A DNA stretch of 64,000 bases from Methylobacterium nonmethylotrophicum (GCF_004745635.1 NZ_SRLB01000006.1:124001-188000), one strand, 5' to 3'. Numbered from the stretch's first letter, positions 9,979 to 19,139 are shown. A program made the numbers and translations. Notes: generated from the sequence alone by a model not told the origin.

Positions 9979-11844
9979 ATGCGCTCGATCGGCTGGCTCG
10001 CCGGCCTTCCCTTCCTGGCCGGTGCCTGGGCGGCCGCGACGGTCTGGGCCGAGCCGCGGCTCGAATCCGCCCTGGAGGCACCCGCCGGTGCCGTCGCGGC
10101 CGCGACCGGCCGGGACGGGGCGGAGCCGTGGCTGCGGGTCGAGGCGCGGGGCCGCGACCTCGTGGCGGGCGGCGAGGCGCCGGGGCAGGCCGCCCTCGAT
10201 GCGGCCCGCGCCGCGCTCGCCGCCATCCCGGGCCAACGTCGGATCGTCGACCGCCTCGGCCTCGTCGCCGCGGTCTCGCCCTTCACCTGGGCAGCCGCCC
10301 ACCGCAGCCCGGACCGCCTCGACCTCATCGGCCACCGCCCGGCGGAGATCGGCCGCGCCGCCCTGGGCCAGGCCCTGAGCGCCGGCCTGCCCGCCGACCT
10401 CGCCTTGCGCGACGTGGCGCGCGCTGCCCGCGGCGCCCCTGAGAACTTCTCCGATGCCGCCCGCTTCCTCGTCGCGCAGGTCCTGCACCTGAAGCCCGGC
10501 GCCGCCGCGGCGCTGAGCGACCGCGTCCTCTCGGTCCGCGGCGAGGCGGCGAGCGTCGAGGCCTATGCCGCCCTGCAGGCCGACCTCGCCCGCCCGCCCG
10601 CCGGCTTCACGGTCGGCGAGGTCGCGGTCGAGCCGGCCTTGGTCTCGCCCTTCCTCTGGTCGGCCACCCGCGGCCCCGACGGCATCCGCCTCGACGGCTA
10701 CGCCGTATCGGAGGCCGACCGGGCCGCGATCCTGGCCGCCGCGCGCGGGATCGCCGAGGGCGCCCCGGTGACCGACGCGATGCGCACCGCCCGCGGATTG
10801 CCGGCCGGGATCGACGCCAGGGCGCTCACCGACCGCGCCTTCGAGGCCCTCGCCCTGGTGCGGGACGGCAGTGTCGCCCTCGACGGGTCCACCCTGTCGA
10901 TCCGGGGCGCGGCCATCGACGCCCAGGCGGTGCGCGAGGCCGATGCCCTCGTCACCGGCAGCCTGCCGGCCGGCGTGACCCGCGGCACGGTCGACCTGAC
11001 GGCGAGCCCGGTCTCGCCCTACCGGGTCACGATCCGGCGCGGACCCGATTCGTTCACGCTTACCGGCCACCTGCCGGACACGGAAGCCCGCAATGTCCTG
11101 CGTGCGGCGCTCCGGCCCTCCCTCTACGGCGAGCGGGTGATCGACCGCACCCGCCTCGCGGAGGGAGCGCCGCCGGCGCTCCTCGCGGCCCTGACCGCCG
11201 GGATCGGCGCCCTCGGCCAGCTCGCCGAGGGCGAGGTGACGGTGCGCGACCAGAGCCTGCGCATCGCCGGCGAGGGGCTCTACCCCGAGAGCGTGCGCCG
11301 CCTCGCGGCGGACGCCGCGCGCCTCGCGCCCGCCGGCTGGCGCACCGAGGTCGCGGTGCAGGCCCGCGGCGCCGCCCCGCCCCGGGATCCGGCTGCCTGC
11401 CGCGAGACCTTCGCGGCCCTGGCGACGGAGCCGACCCTGCGCTTCGATCCCGGCAGCGCCGATCTGAAGCCGGCCTTCTATTCCGTCCTCGACGAGGTCG
11501 CGAGCCTCGCCCGCGCCTGCCCGCAGGCCCGGATCGAGGTCGCCGGCCACGACGACCCGCCGGGCTCCGCCCCGCCGCCGGTGCCCAAGGAGCCTGCGCC
11601 CAAGGAGCCGGCGAAGGAGACGCCCAAAGGCAAGGCCGCGGCGAAACCCGGCAAGACCGCCGAGAAGACCATCGAGAAATCCGCCGAGAGGCCGACCATG
11701 CCGGATCCCGGCCTGCCGCAGCGGCGGGCCGCCGCCATCGTCGACTACCTGCTCAAGGCCGGCATCCCGGCGGGCCGGATCGCTGCCGCCCCGGCCGAGA
11801 CGCCCACCGACCGCCGGGCCATCGCCTTCGCGCTGCGCTCCTGA
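9979..11844 (+). CDS. OmpA-family protein with N-terminal BON-like repeats
   Basis: 621 aa from ATG 9979 (chosen because MRSIGWLAGLPFLAGAW opens a signal peptide or N-terminal anchor; an in-frame ATG at 9913 adds 22 residues). Several BON-like repeats occupy residues 30-480 (repeated AAL/ADA helices followed by LSVRGEA, LSIRGAA, LRIAGEG strands), as in mycobacterial ArfA-like proteins. The C-terminus is an OmpA peptidoglycan-binding domain: LRFDPGSADLKPAF, then ARIEVAGHDD and AAAIVDYLLKAGIPAGRI. The OmpA domain is split by about 50 residues rich in Lys, Pro and Glu (PKEPAPKEPAKETPKG). The helical NxxLSxxRA part is preserved as PQRRAAAIVDYL. A GTG-start membrane protein follows 7 nt later. Confidence 0.8.
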   Translation: MRSIGWLAGLPFLAGAWAAATVWAEPRLESALEAPAGAVAAATGRDGAEPWLRVEARGRDLVAGGEAPGQAALDAARAALAAIPGQRRIVDRLGLVAAVSPFTWAAAHRSPDRLDLIGHRPAEIGRAALGQALSAGLPADLALRDVARAARGAPENFSDAARFLVAQVLHLKPGAAAALSDRVLSVRGEAASVEAYAALQADLARPPAGFTVGEVAVEPALVSPFLWSATRGPDGIRLDGYAVSEADRAAILAAARGIAEGAPVTDAMRTARGLPAGIDARALTDRAFEALALVRDGSVALDGSTLSIRGAAIDAQAVREADALVTGSLPAGVTRGTVDLTASPVSPYRVTIRRGPDSFTLTGHLPDTEARNVLRAALRPSLYGERVIDRTRLAEGAPPALLAALTAGIGALGQLAEGEVTVRDQSLRIAGEGLYPESVRRLAADAARLAPAGWRTEVAVQARGAAPPRDPAACRETFAALATEPTLRFDPGSADLKPAFYSVLDEVASLARACPQARIEVAGHDDPPGSAPPPVPKEPAPKEPAKETPKGKAAAKPGKTAEKTIEKSAERPTMPDPGLPQRRAAAIVDYLLKAGIPAGRIAAAPAETPTDRRAIAFALRS

Positions 11845-11851
11845 GGGTCCC

Positions 11852-12139
11852 GTGCTGCTCCTCGTCTCCGTCGCCTGGCCGGGCCTCCTCGCGGCTTTCC
11901 TGATCGGCGCCGGTACCGGCCGCTGGGCCGGTCCGCCGGCCGGCCGCCTCCCGAGCCTCGCCGCCGCCCTCGTGGCGCTCCTCGTCCTCGTGGCCGGGGC
12001 GGCGTCCCTCGCCGGGCTCGCCCCCGGGCCGCTCGCGGTGCCGGGGCGGGAGGGGTTCTGGGTCGAAACCGCCGCCCTGATGCTGGCTGGCTACCTCGCC
12101 GGCTGCATCCTCGGGGCCGCTTTGCCGCGGCGGGCGTGA
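11852..12139 (+). CDS. Small membrane protein, 95 aa, function unknown
   Basis: GTG start at 11852, 7 nt after the OmpA/BON stop codon, so the two are very likely co-transcribed. Three hydrophobic helices are visible: about residues 2-22, 36-56 and 70-90. The second contains ALVALLVLVAGAASL. No family is recognised. Its position suggests a partner role in the cell envelope for the OmpA/BON protein. Confidence 0.65.
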   Translation: MLLLVSVAWPGLLAAFLIGAGTGRWAGPPAGRLPSLAAALVALLVLVAGAASLAGLAPGPLAVPGREGFWVETAALMLAGYLAGCILGAALPRRA

Positions 12140-12143
12140 GGGA

Positions 12144-12170
12144 CCGGGCGCGGCCGGCAGCCGCGCCCGG
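12144..12170. terminator. Bidirectional hairpin between convergent genes
   Basis: A perfect 11-bp stem, CCGGGCGCGGC (12144-12154) with GCCGCGCCCGG (12160-12170) around a CGGCA loop, fills the 37-bp gap between two convergent genes. There is no T-run, so it may act as a weak or Rho-assisted terminator for both. Confidence 0.6.
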
Positions 12171-12176
12171 ACCGTC

Positions 12177-14291
12177 TCACCGCTGCCCGGCCTGCTGCTG
12201 GATCAGCGGGGTGATGCGGCGCACGGTGACCCGGCGGTTCTCCCGCGCGGGCCCTTGCGTGTTCACCTTCAGGTACTGCTCGCCGTAGCCCTGCGTGGTC
12301 AGGTTCTCCGGCGGCACCCGGAAGTCGCGGGTCAGCACCTCGGCCACCGACTGGGCGCGCCGGTCGGAGAGCGAAAGGTTGTCGACGTCGGCGCCGACCG
12401 CGTCGGTGTGGCCCTCGATCAGGAACACCTCCTGCGGGTTGGTCTGGATCGCCTGGTTGATCGCCCCCGCGATGGTCTCGAGCCGGCGCGCCTGCTCGGG
12501 CGACACCTCCCACGACCCGGTGTCGAAGGTGATGGTGTCGATGTCGACGCTGCGCATCCGGGCGCGCAGGCTCTGGCTGTAGCGCACCTCGTCGAGGGTG
12601 TAGCGCCGCTCTACCGGCGCCACCGGCGGGGCGGTCAGCGCCTCGTAGATCGCGCCGCGGTCCGCGCGCTCCGCCTCCACGACGTAGCGCTCGCGCGGAA
12701 TGCGGATGTCGGGCGGCGGCAGCACCACCACGTCCTGCGCGAAGGACCGCCGCGGCCCGGCGTAGCTGTTGTCGATCAGCACCACCTCGCGCCCGTCCGG
12801 GCCGCGGCGATAGCGCCGCAGCAGCCGGCCGTCATCGTCCACCACCGTGAAGACCTGAGTGCCGCCGGGGCGGTCGATGATCGTCACGGTGTCGCGGCCG
12901 CGCCGCTCGATGCGGGCGTCGCGGTCGAGCAGGCGGAAGCGCTCGGTCTCGTCGTGGCGCAGGAAGTAGCGGTCGTCGTCGCGCACGATCACGCGGCCGG
13001 GCTCGCGGATGGTCAGGCGGCCGCCCTCGTTGTACTCGCGCCGGGCGCGGCGGACCTCCTCGTAGCTGCGCACGTCGACGTCGCCGCGGCGGAAGCCGCC
13101 CGGGACGTAATCGGGCGCGTCGCGGCGATAGCCGCCCGGCAGGTCGCCGCGGTCGTCGAGGCCGCGCCGGTCGCCGTCCCGGCGATCGGGATCGCGGCGA
13201 TCCAGATCGCGGCGGTCGCCGTCGCGCCGGTCGAAGCCGCGCCGGTCGCCGTCCCGGCGATCGGGATCGCGCCGGTCGAAGTCCCGGCGATCCTGGTCGC
13301 GCGGGTCGCGGCCATCCCGGCCGTCGGTCGGTGCACCGGCGCCTCCGGGCACGAAGGGACGGCCGGGCAGGCCGGGCTGCTGATTCGGGGGAAGCGGCGC
13401 GCCGTTCGGGCCGGCGCCGGGAGCGTCCGGCCGGCCCGGCGCACGCCCGGGAGCACCCGGCCGCGACTCGCCGGCCGGCGGGCGACTCGCCGGTTCGTCG
13501 GGCCCGCCGGCGGGCGCACGGCCCGGCGCCCCGGGTTGCCCCGGCCCGCGTTGGGCAGGGCCGCCGGGCGTGTCGGGTCCGCGGCGGTCGTCGCGCGGGT
13601 CCGGCCGCTCGTCGCGGCGATCAGGCCGCTCGTCGCGGCGGTCGGGTCGGGCGTCCGGCGCCGGGCGCTCCCGCTGTTCGGGCCGCCCGGCGGGGCCGCG
13701 CTCGGGCGCGCGGTCCGGAGCCGGCGGCCGGCCGGGCTCCTCGCCGCGGGGCCCACGGGGCTCCTGACGCTCGCGAGGTTCCTGGCGCTCTCTCGGCTCC
13801 TGCCGCTCGCGCGGCGCTTCGGGGCGTTCCGGCCGGCCCTGCGGAGAGCGCTCCTGAGGCTCCGGCCGCTCCTGGCGCCCGCGGGGCTCCGGCCTCTCGC
13901 GGGGCTCGGGTCTCTCGCGGGGCTCCTGGCGCTCCTGCCGGGGCTCCGGCCGCTCCCGCGGCTCGGGCCGTTCCGGGCGCTCGGCGGGCGCGCGCTCCGG
14001 CCGGGGGCTGGGCCGCTCTTGGCGGGGTTCTTGGCGGGGCTCCTGCCGGGGCTCCTGCCGCTCCTGCCGCGGCTCCGGACGCTCGGCCGGGCCGCGCTCG
14101 GGCCGCCCCCCGCCGCCCGGTCCGCCGGGACCGCCCGGGCCACCGCGCTCGCCCGGGCCACCCGGCCCGCCCTGGGCCAGCCGGATCACGTCGTCGCCTC
14201 GCGCCGCCGCCTGGCTCGTCGCGGGAAGGGGCTGGAGCAGCAGCGCCGGCAGGATCGTGCCGGTCAGCAGCAGCGCGCGGGCAGAACGCAT
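12177..14291 (-). CDS. OmpA-family protein with long Arg/Glu/Pro and Arg/Asp repeat region
   Basis: 704 aa from the ATG at 14291, preceded by AGAGG and starting with a signal peptide (MRSARALLLTGTILPALLLQ). Residues 40-150 are Gly/Pro then PERPEPRQER-type repeats; 150-290 continue Arg/Pro/Gly-rich; about 300-350 hold tandem RRDxDRRDPDRR units. A globular middle follows (VIVRDDDRYFLRHDETERFR, DGRLLRRYRRGPDGREVVLID). The C-terminal 120 residues are a clear OmpA domain: ITFDTGSWEVSPEQARRL, FLIEGHTDAVGAD, LSLSDRRAQSVAEVL and ENRRVTVRRI. The OmpA domain should bind peptidoglycan; the disordered basic/acidic tract would span the periplasm or contact polyanions. An upstream continuation of this frame is an artefact. 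Confidence 0.88.
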   Translation of the reverse strand: MRSARALLLTGTILPALLLQPLPATSQAAARGDDVIRLAQGGPGGPGERGGPGGPGGPGGGGRPERGPAERPEPRQERQEPRQEPRQEPRQERPSPRPERAPAERPERPEPRERPEPRQERQEPRERPEPRERPEPRGRQERPEPQERSPQGRPERPEAPRERQEPRERQEPRERQEPRGPRGEEPGRPPAPDRAPERGPAGRPEQRERPAPDARPDRRDERPDRRDERPDPRDDRRGPDTPGGPAQRGPGQPGAPGRAPAGGPDEPASRPPAGESRPGAPGRAPGRPDAPGAGPNGAPLPPNQQPGLPGRPFVPGGAGAPTDGRDGRDPRDQDRRDFDRRDPDRRDGDRRGFDRRDGDRRDLDRRDPDRRDGDRRGLDDRGDLPGGYRRDAPDYVPGGFRRGDVDVRSYEEVRRARREYNEGGRLTIREPGRVIVRDDDRYFLRHDETERFRLLDRDARIERRGRDTVTIIDRPGGTQVFTVVDDDGRLLRRYRRGPDGREVVLIDNSYAGPRRSFAQDVVVLPPPDIRIPRERYVVEAERADRGAIYEALTAPPVAPVERRYTLDEVRYSQSLRARMRSVDIDTITFDTGSWEVSPEQARRLETIAGAINQAIQTNPQEVFLIEGHTDAVGADVDNLSLSDRRAQSVAEVLTRDFRVPPENLTTQGYGEQYLKVNTQGPARENRRVTVRRITPLIQQQAGQR

Positions 14292-14368
14292 CAGGGAACC
14301 TCTCGTCCGTCGTCGGTCCCTTCGAACTTCGTGACGGCGAGATGGTTCCCGTTGGTCAACCCCGCGGC

Positions 14369-15403
14369 CTACGGGGTGGCGACCGGCCCGGCGCCCGGGG
14401 TCGCGACGCCGGAGGCCGCCGCCTGCGGGCCGTCGGCCCTGGCGGCGAGCGGCACCGGGATGAGGTTGGGGGCGATGATCCGCACGCCGGGACGCTCCTC
14501 GGGCTGCGCCGGCCGACCCGTATCCGGGGTCTCCGCGGCGCTCTCCTCGCTCCGCGCCGCGGCGGTGGCGGCCAGCGCCGCCGCGGCCTTGTCGGCACGG
14601 CCGACGAGGGTCAGCCGCACCTTCGGCCGCGACATCGCCTCGGCCTGGGCCGGGGTGACGAAGATGTCGCCCTTGTGGCGCACCAGCATGCTCTCGGCCT
14701 TGGCCAGCGCCTGCGCCCAGGTCTGCGTGCCCTTGCACGAGCAGTTCGGCACGAAGGCCTTCTGGAACTTGAAGGCGTTCGGCAGGGCCGTGTAGGCGCG
14801 CCGGGTCTGGACCGCCGCGGCCTGGGTCAGGCCGTTGTCGGTCGGCGGCATCGAGTAGGCTGCGGCCTCGGTGCCGGGGCAGAGCGCCTGGCACATCTCG
14901 TCGGCGCCCTCCCGCCCATCGGGCAGGTTCGGCATCGGGAAGTACGCGCCGTCGCACATCCGCACGCAGATCACCTGCGAGCCGCCGCGGGCGAAGCCCT
15001 CGGCCGGCGGCTTCTCGGCGGCGCGCTGCGGGCTCGGCAGGCCGGTGCAGGCGTCCTTCACGGCAGCGATGAGCTGCTCGCGGCGGGCGTTCGACACCTC
15101 GCGGGCGCCGGCACCATAGCCGGCGTTGAGGGCGCGGATGCGCTGCTCGACCTGGGCGCATTGCGGCGGCCGCATGTCGAAGAACAGGAAGCGCCCGCCC
15201 TCGCAGCCGATCGACTGGCGGTAGGCGACGAGCTGCTGGATCTCCTCGATCTGGCCGCGGTTGGAATCCCGCTGCAGGCCGGCGAGCTCGGCGCGGTAGC
15301 GCTGGCAGGCGGCCGCGTTGGGCTCGGCCAGGGCAGCCTGGCACAAGGAAAGTGACGCAAGGACGCCGGCGATGAGCCGGACCGTGAGGCGGAGCAGCGG
15401 CAT
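14369..15403 (-). CDS. DUF2865 domain protein, exported
   Basis: 344 aa from ATG 15403, opening with a signal peptide (MPLLRLTVRLIAGVLASLSL ending AALA). The family fingerprint is CQRYRAELAGLQRD, then a Cys-rich core CVRMCDGAYFPMPN, CQALCPGTEAAAYSM and FVPNCSCKGTQTWAQAL, giving paired cysteines likely to form disulfides in the periplasm. The last 90 residues are Ala/Pro-rich and probably disordered. DUF2865 proteins are common in Hyphomicrobiales and have no assigned function. It lies 77 bp upstream of the OmpA/repeat gene in the same orientation, so they may be co-transcribed. Divergent from creA with 181 bp between starts. Confidence 0.82.
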   Translation of the reverse strand: MPLLRLTVRLIAGVLASLSLCQAALAEPNAAACQRYRAELAGLQRDSNRGQIEEIQQLVAYRQSIGCEGGRFLFFDMRPPQCAQVEQRIRALNAGYGAGAREVSNARREQLIAAVKDACTGLPSPQRAAEKPPAEGFARGGSQVICVRMCDGAYFPMPNLPDGREGADEMCQALCPGTEAAAYSMPPTDNGLTQAAAVQTRRAYTALPNAFKFQKAFVPNCSCKGTQTWAQALAKAESMLVRHKGDIFVTPAQAEAMSRPKVRLTLVGRADKAAAALAATAAARSEESAAETPDTGRPAQPEERPGVRIIAPNLIPVPLAARADGPQAAASGVATPGAGPVATP

Positions 15404-15584
15404 GGCGTTCGGGGACCGGCCGGTATGCGGACAAGACCCGCCCGCGCGGACGCGGCGGACGAGCAGGGGCTGTCCCGCACGGGTGAACGGCAAGCGTGGC
15501 GGGACGGGATCGTTCTAGCCGCCCTCGCCGCCGCGCGACAGCCTCCCTACATACGTTAAGCCTGTTCACGGAAAGGTTGACGCG

Positions 15585-16103
15585 ATGGTGTGGCGGCGGG
15601 GTCTCAGGGCGGTCTGCGCGGTGGCCTGGCTCGGGGCAGCCGCCGGTACGGCGGCCGCGCAGGAGCCGGACCGGATCTTCGACAAGTCGACGGTGTGGCG
15701 GCCGCTCACGCCCAACGACAAGCTCGTGGTCTACGGCATCGACGATCCCGACGTGGACGGGGTGGCCTGCCACTACACCCAGCCGGAGAAGGGCGGGATC
15801 AAGGGTACCCTCGGCCTCGCCGAGGAGGTCTCGGACATCTCGCTGTCCTGCCGGCAGGTCGGGCCGGTGAAGATCAAGGACAAGATCAAGCAGGGCGAAG
15901 TCGTGTTCAGTGAGCGCCGCTCGCTGATCTTCAAGAGCATGCAGATCGTGCGCGGCTGCGACGTCAAGCGCAACACCCTGATCTACATGGTCTACTCCGA
16001 CAAGGTGGTGGAGGGCTCGCCGAAGAACTCGACCTCGACGGTACCGCTGATGCCATGGGGGACGGAGCCGCCGCCGAAATGCGGCGACTTCCTGAAGGGG
16101 TGA
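15585..16103 (+). CDS. creA: CreA family protein
   Basis: 172 aa. A signal peptide (RAVCAVAWLGAAAGTAAA) precedes the CreA domain: YGIDDPDVDGVACHYTQPEKGG, IKGTLGLAEEVSDISLSCRQ, VVFSERRSLIFKSMQIVR and YMVYSDKVVEGSPKNS follow the family pattern block by block. AAAGG lies 8 nt before the ATG at 15585. CreA is a periplasmic protein of unknown biochemical role; the name derives from the E. coli cre region, not from a proven function. Confidence 0.9.
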   Translation: MVWRRGLRAVCAVAWLGAAAGTAAAQEPDRIFDKSTVWRPLTPNDKLVVYGIDDPDVDGVACHYTQPEKGGIKGTLGLAEEVSDISLSCRQVGPVKIKDKIKQGEVVFSERRSLIFKSMQIVRGCDVKRNTLIYMVYSDKVVEGSPKNSTSTVPLMPWGTEPPPKCGDFLKG

Positions 16104-16194
16104 GGAGCGGATCGGGCCGGGAGGCAGCACCTCCCCGGCTCCCGCCTCCCTTAGGGTAGCCGTGGCCGGTCCTGCGGCGTCTGCGCACCGCCGC
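16104..16194. terminator. Convergent intergenic hairpin between creA and the GNAT gene
   Basis: The 91-bp gap holds an imperfect inverted repeat around 16118-16140: CCGGGAGG paired with CCTCCCCGG across CAGCA, one bulge. It is a plausible terminator for one or both convergent genes; no T-run follows. Confidence 0.4.
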
Positions 16195-16794
16195 TCACGG
16201 CAGCGGCGCCCGCGCACCTTGCGCCACCGCCTCCCGGCGCCAGGTCGACGGCTGGTCCGACGCGCCCGTGCCGAGCGGGCACTGCACCATCACGCTGTCG
16301 GCCCAGCGGCCGTAACGGTAGGCCACCGCCGGCAGGTGGCCGACCTTGGCGAAGCCGCAGGCCTCGTGCAGGCGCAAGGACGCCGCGTTCTCGGCGTCGA
16401 TGTAGCCGATCATCTGGCGGTAGCCGCCGGCGGCGCAGGCCTCGATCAGGGCCGGCAGCAGGCGCCGGCCGATCCCCGCGTGCAGGTGGCCGGGATGGAC
16501 GTAGATCGAGTGCTTGAGGGTGTAGCGGTAGGCCGGGCGCTTGCGGAACGGCACCGCGTAGGCGTAGCCGGCCACCACCCCGTGGCGCTCGGCCACGAGG
16601 TGGGGCAGGCGCTTGGAGCGCATGTTCTTGCGCCGGCGCTTGAGGTCGTCCGGCAGCAGCCTGTCCTCCTCGAAGTCCCCGGTATCGCCGACGCCGTGGC
16701 GGATGTGATGCTCGTAGATCTCGATCATCGCCGGCACATCCGCGTCGGTCGAGGGCCGGATCACGATCCCGGGCTGGGTCGAGGCGGCCTCCAT
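16195..16794 (-). CDS. GNAT N-acetyltransferase, phosphinothricin acetyltransferase-like
   Basis: 199 aa. Motifs: IRPSTDADVPAMIEIYEHHI at the N-terminus, AGYAYAVPFRKRPAYRYT in the middle, then the acetyl-CoA loop HPGHLHAGIGRRLLPALIEA and YIDAENAASLRLHEACGF, all typical of the Pat/Bar subgroup of GNATs. The ATG at 16794 overlaps the upstream decarboxylase stop by one base (TGATG), implying translational coupling. The substrate is unknown; given coupling to a basic amino-acid decarboxylase, acetylation of the amine product is possible but unproven. The C-terminal 25 residues are low-complexity. Confidence 0.85.
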   Translation of the reverse strand: MEAASTQPGIVIRPSTDADVPAMIEIYEHHIRHGVGDTGDFEEDRLLPDDLKRRRKNMRSKRLPHLVAERHGVVAGYAYAVPFRKRPAYRYTLKHSIYVHPGHLHAGIGRRLLPALIEACAAGGYRQMIGYIDAENAASLRLHEACGFAKVGHLPAVAYRYGRWADSVMVQCPLGTGASDQPSTWRREAVAQGARAPLP

Positions 16795-19139
16795 CAGCGC
16801 CCGTCCCGCAGCACGTAGGTGTAGAAGCGGATGCGCCCGTCGGGCTCGACCTGGCGGTAGACGCCCTGGATCTCCGCCTCGAAGCCCGGAAACAGGTTGG
16901 CGGCGGACTCGAACATCGTGAAGTAGTCGAGCATGGGCTTGGCCCGCCCGTCGAGCCGCTCGCCCGGCAGCACCGTGCCGATGCCCGGCGGATAGACCAG
17001 CATCAGGGTGGTGGCGATCCGCCCCGCGGCCTCGGTAATGGGCACGAAGTCGACGTTGTTGCGCGTCAGCATCTGCGCCGCGGCCTTCGGCGGCATCACC
17101 ATCTCGGGCAGGTGCTCGGGGGCGAACTGCTTGCGCTGCAGGCTGGATGTGCCCGATTGCCGGTGGAAGGCGTGGTAGTCGGCGCAGAGATCGCGCAGGC
17201 GCACGCCGCCGTAGCGCTGCGGCCGGCGCCGGACGAACTCGGGCATCGCTTCCTCCAGGAGCACGTTGTCGTCGTGCAGGCGCTTGAAGGCGACGAGGCC
17301 GGAGATCAGCGTGCCGGCCTTCGAGGATTCGACGCCGGGCGTCAGCAGGAAGAGCAGCGAGTTGAGGTCGTTCTTCTCCGCCACGATCCGGTTCTCGCGC
17401 AGGTACTGGGCGACGATCGGCGCCGGCACGCCGTGCTCGGTATATTCCCCGGTCTGCCGGTCGAAGCCGGGAGTGAGCACCGTGAGCTTGTTCGGGTCCG
17501 TCATCGCGTAGCCCGGCGCCACGTGGGTGAAGCCGTGCCAGCGCGCCCCGGGCTTCAGCTCCCAGTGCCGCGGGTCCGAGGCGAGCTCGTCGGTCGGCAG
17601 GCTCTCCCACGGCACCTCGGCGCCGCCGGCTCCCGTCGCCATGTCGGGCACGAAGGGGTCGAAGAACCAGCGCCTTCTCGGATCGCGCTCGTTCTCCTCG
17701 AACTCCCGGCGGATCGCCCGCACCTTCTTGCGCCACTCGATGCCGAGCCGGATCGTGTCGTCCCACAGGATCATGCCGGAGCGCCCCTTCATCATCTGGG
17801 CGCCGACGTCGAGGGAGGCGAAGAGGGGGTAGAACGGCGAGGTCGAGGCGTGGACGAGGAAGCTCTCGTTGAGGCGCCGGTGCTCCACGCGCCGCGTCTG
17901 GCCGCGGATGTGGCCGTCCTTGGTGTGGATCTGCGAGGCCTGGCTGAAGCTCGCGAGCTGCTTGTGGGTCGATTGCGTGGCGATGATGCCGGGCGAGGTC
18001 TCGTCGAGCCCGGTCAGCCCCATGGCGTAGCGGCCCTGGAATAGCGGGTGGAACTTCATGAAGCCGGCCCAGGCCTCGTCGAACAGGATGTAGTCGCAGA
18101 GATGGCCGATCCTCGCGACGATCTCGCGGGCGTCGTAGATCGTGCCGTCATAGGTGCATTGCTCGATCACCGCGACGCGGAACGGGCGCTCCTTGCGCCA
18201 GGCCTCGCGGTCCTTGACCAGCGGGTTGTCGCGGATCTTCTGCCGGATGCGGTCCTCGTCGAGGGCCTCGTGGAAGATCGGGCCGATCAGCCCGTAGGCG
18301 TTGCGGTCGGTCTCGAGGAAGATCGGGATGCCACCGCCGAGGAAGAGCGCGCCGTGATGCGCCGCCTTGTGGTTGTTGCGGTCGAACAGCACCAGGTCGT
18401 CCTCGGCGACGAGAGAGGACAGCACGATCTTGTTCGAGGCCGAGGTGCCGTTGAGGACGAAGTAGGTCTTCTCCGCCCCGAAGATCTGGGCCGCCTCCTT
18501 CTGCGCCTTGAGCGCCGGGCCCTCGTGGGTCAGGAGATCGCCGAGGTCGAGGACCGAGTTGTCGAGGTCGTCGCGAAAGATCGCCTCGCCCAAGTGCTCG
18601 ACGAAGATGCGCCCGATCGGCGAGCGGTTGTAGAAGATGCCGCCGTTGTGGCCGGGGCAGGTCCAGAGCTGGTTGCCCTTCTCGGCGTAGTCGACGAGCG
18701 CGCCGAAGAACGGGGTCTTCAGGGTCTCGGCATACTGGGTCACCCGGCTGACGAGGCCGCGGGCGATGAATTCCGGCGTCTCCTCGGCGAGGAAGATGTA
18801 CCCGTCGATGAAGTCGAGGAGCTCGACGGGGATGTCCTCCAGGCGCTTGCGCCGGACCATGATGACGATCGGCATCTCGAGGCCGCGCTTGCGCATCATG
18901 TCGATGAGCGCCGCCGCCTTGCCGTCGAGGCCGCGCTTGCCCCAGTCCACCACCAGGCAGCCCACCGCCGCGTCGGTCTGCACCGTGATCGCCGCGTCCT
19001 CGACCCGCCGCGCCCGCACCACCTCGAAGCCGCGCTCCTCGACCGCCGCGACGATCTGGTTGACGCGGGCGCCCTCCAGGTCGTCCGGGTCGAAGGCCGG
19101 CGTGCACATCAGCACGGTGAAGCGGCGGTGGAAGTCCAT
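16794..19139 (-). CDS. PLP-dependent Orn/Lys/Arg decarboxylase
   Basis: 781 aa with the fold-type I layout: an N-terminal receiver-like wing (MDFHRRFTVLMCTPAFDPDD to about 130), the major PLP domain, and a C-terminal OKR domain. The PLP lysine is K393 in ATQSTHKQLASFSQ; FDEAWAGFMKFHP supplies the cofactor Asp; LWTCPGHNGGIFYNRSPIG and NGTSASNKIV are other family blocks. Length matches AdiA/CadA-type enzymes. It converts arginine, lysine or ornithine to the amine; I cannot tell which. The ATG at 19139 follows GGAG and begins the usual N-terminus; the open frame extends to 19220 without support. Coupled downstream to a GNAT. Confidence 0.92.
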   Translation of the reverse strand: MDFHRRFTVLMCTPAFDPDDLEGARVNQIVAAVEERGFEVVRARRVEDAAITVQTDAAVGCLVVDWGKRGLDGKAAALIDMMRKRGLEMPIVIMVRRKRLEDIPVELLDFIDGYIFLAEETPEFIARGLVSRVTQYAETLKTPFFGALVDYAEKGNQLWTCPGHNGGIFYNRSPIGRIFVEHLGEAIFRDDLDNSVLDLGDLLTHEGPALKAQKEAAQIFGAEKTYFVLNGTSASNKIVLSSLVAEDDLVLFDRNNHKAAHHGALFLGGGIPIFLETDRNAYGLIGPIFHEALDEDRIRQKIRDNPLVKDREAWRKERPFRVAVIEQCTYDGTIYDAREIVARIGHLCDYILFDEAWAGFMKFHPLFQGRYAMGLTGLDETSPGIIATQSTHKQLASFSQASQIHTKDGHIRGQTRRVEHRRLNESFLVHASTSPFYPLFASLDVGAQMMKGRSGMILWDDTIRLGIEWRKKVRAIRREFEENERDPRRRWFFDPFVPDMATGAGGAEVPWESLPTDELASDPRHWELKPGARWHGFTHVAPGYAMTDPNKLTVLTPGFDRQTGEYTEHGVPAPIVAQYLRENRIVAEKNDLNSLLFLLTPGVESSKAGTLISGLVAFKRLHDDNVLLEEAMPEFVRRRPQRYGGVRLRDLCADYHAFHRQSGTSSLQRKQFAPEHLPEMVMPPKAAAQMLTRNNVDFVPITEAAGRIATTLMLVYPPGIGTVLPGERLDGRAKPMLDYFTMFESAANLFPGFEAEIQGVYRQVEPDGRIRFYTYVLRDGR

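Noticed and set aside
13140..13310. Repeated CGGTCGCC/GGCGATC units that look like a short tandem-repeat or CRISPR array
   Set aside because: The units are codon repeats inside the OmpA protein's RRDxDRR region; there are no unique spacers of constant size.
14292..16217. Upstream continuation of the repeat-OmpA frame over DUF2865 and creA
   Set aside because: Overlaps two recognised genes; the OmpA protein has its signal peptide at 14291.
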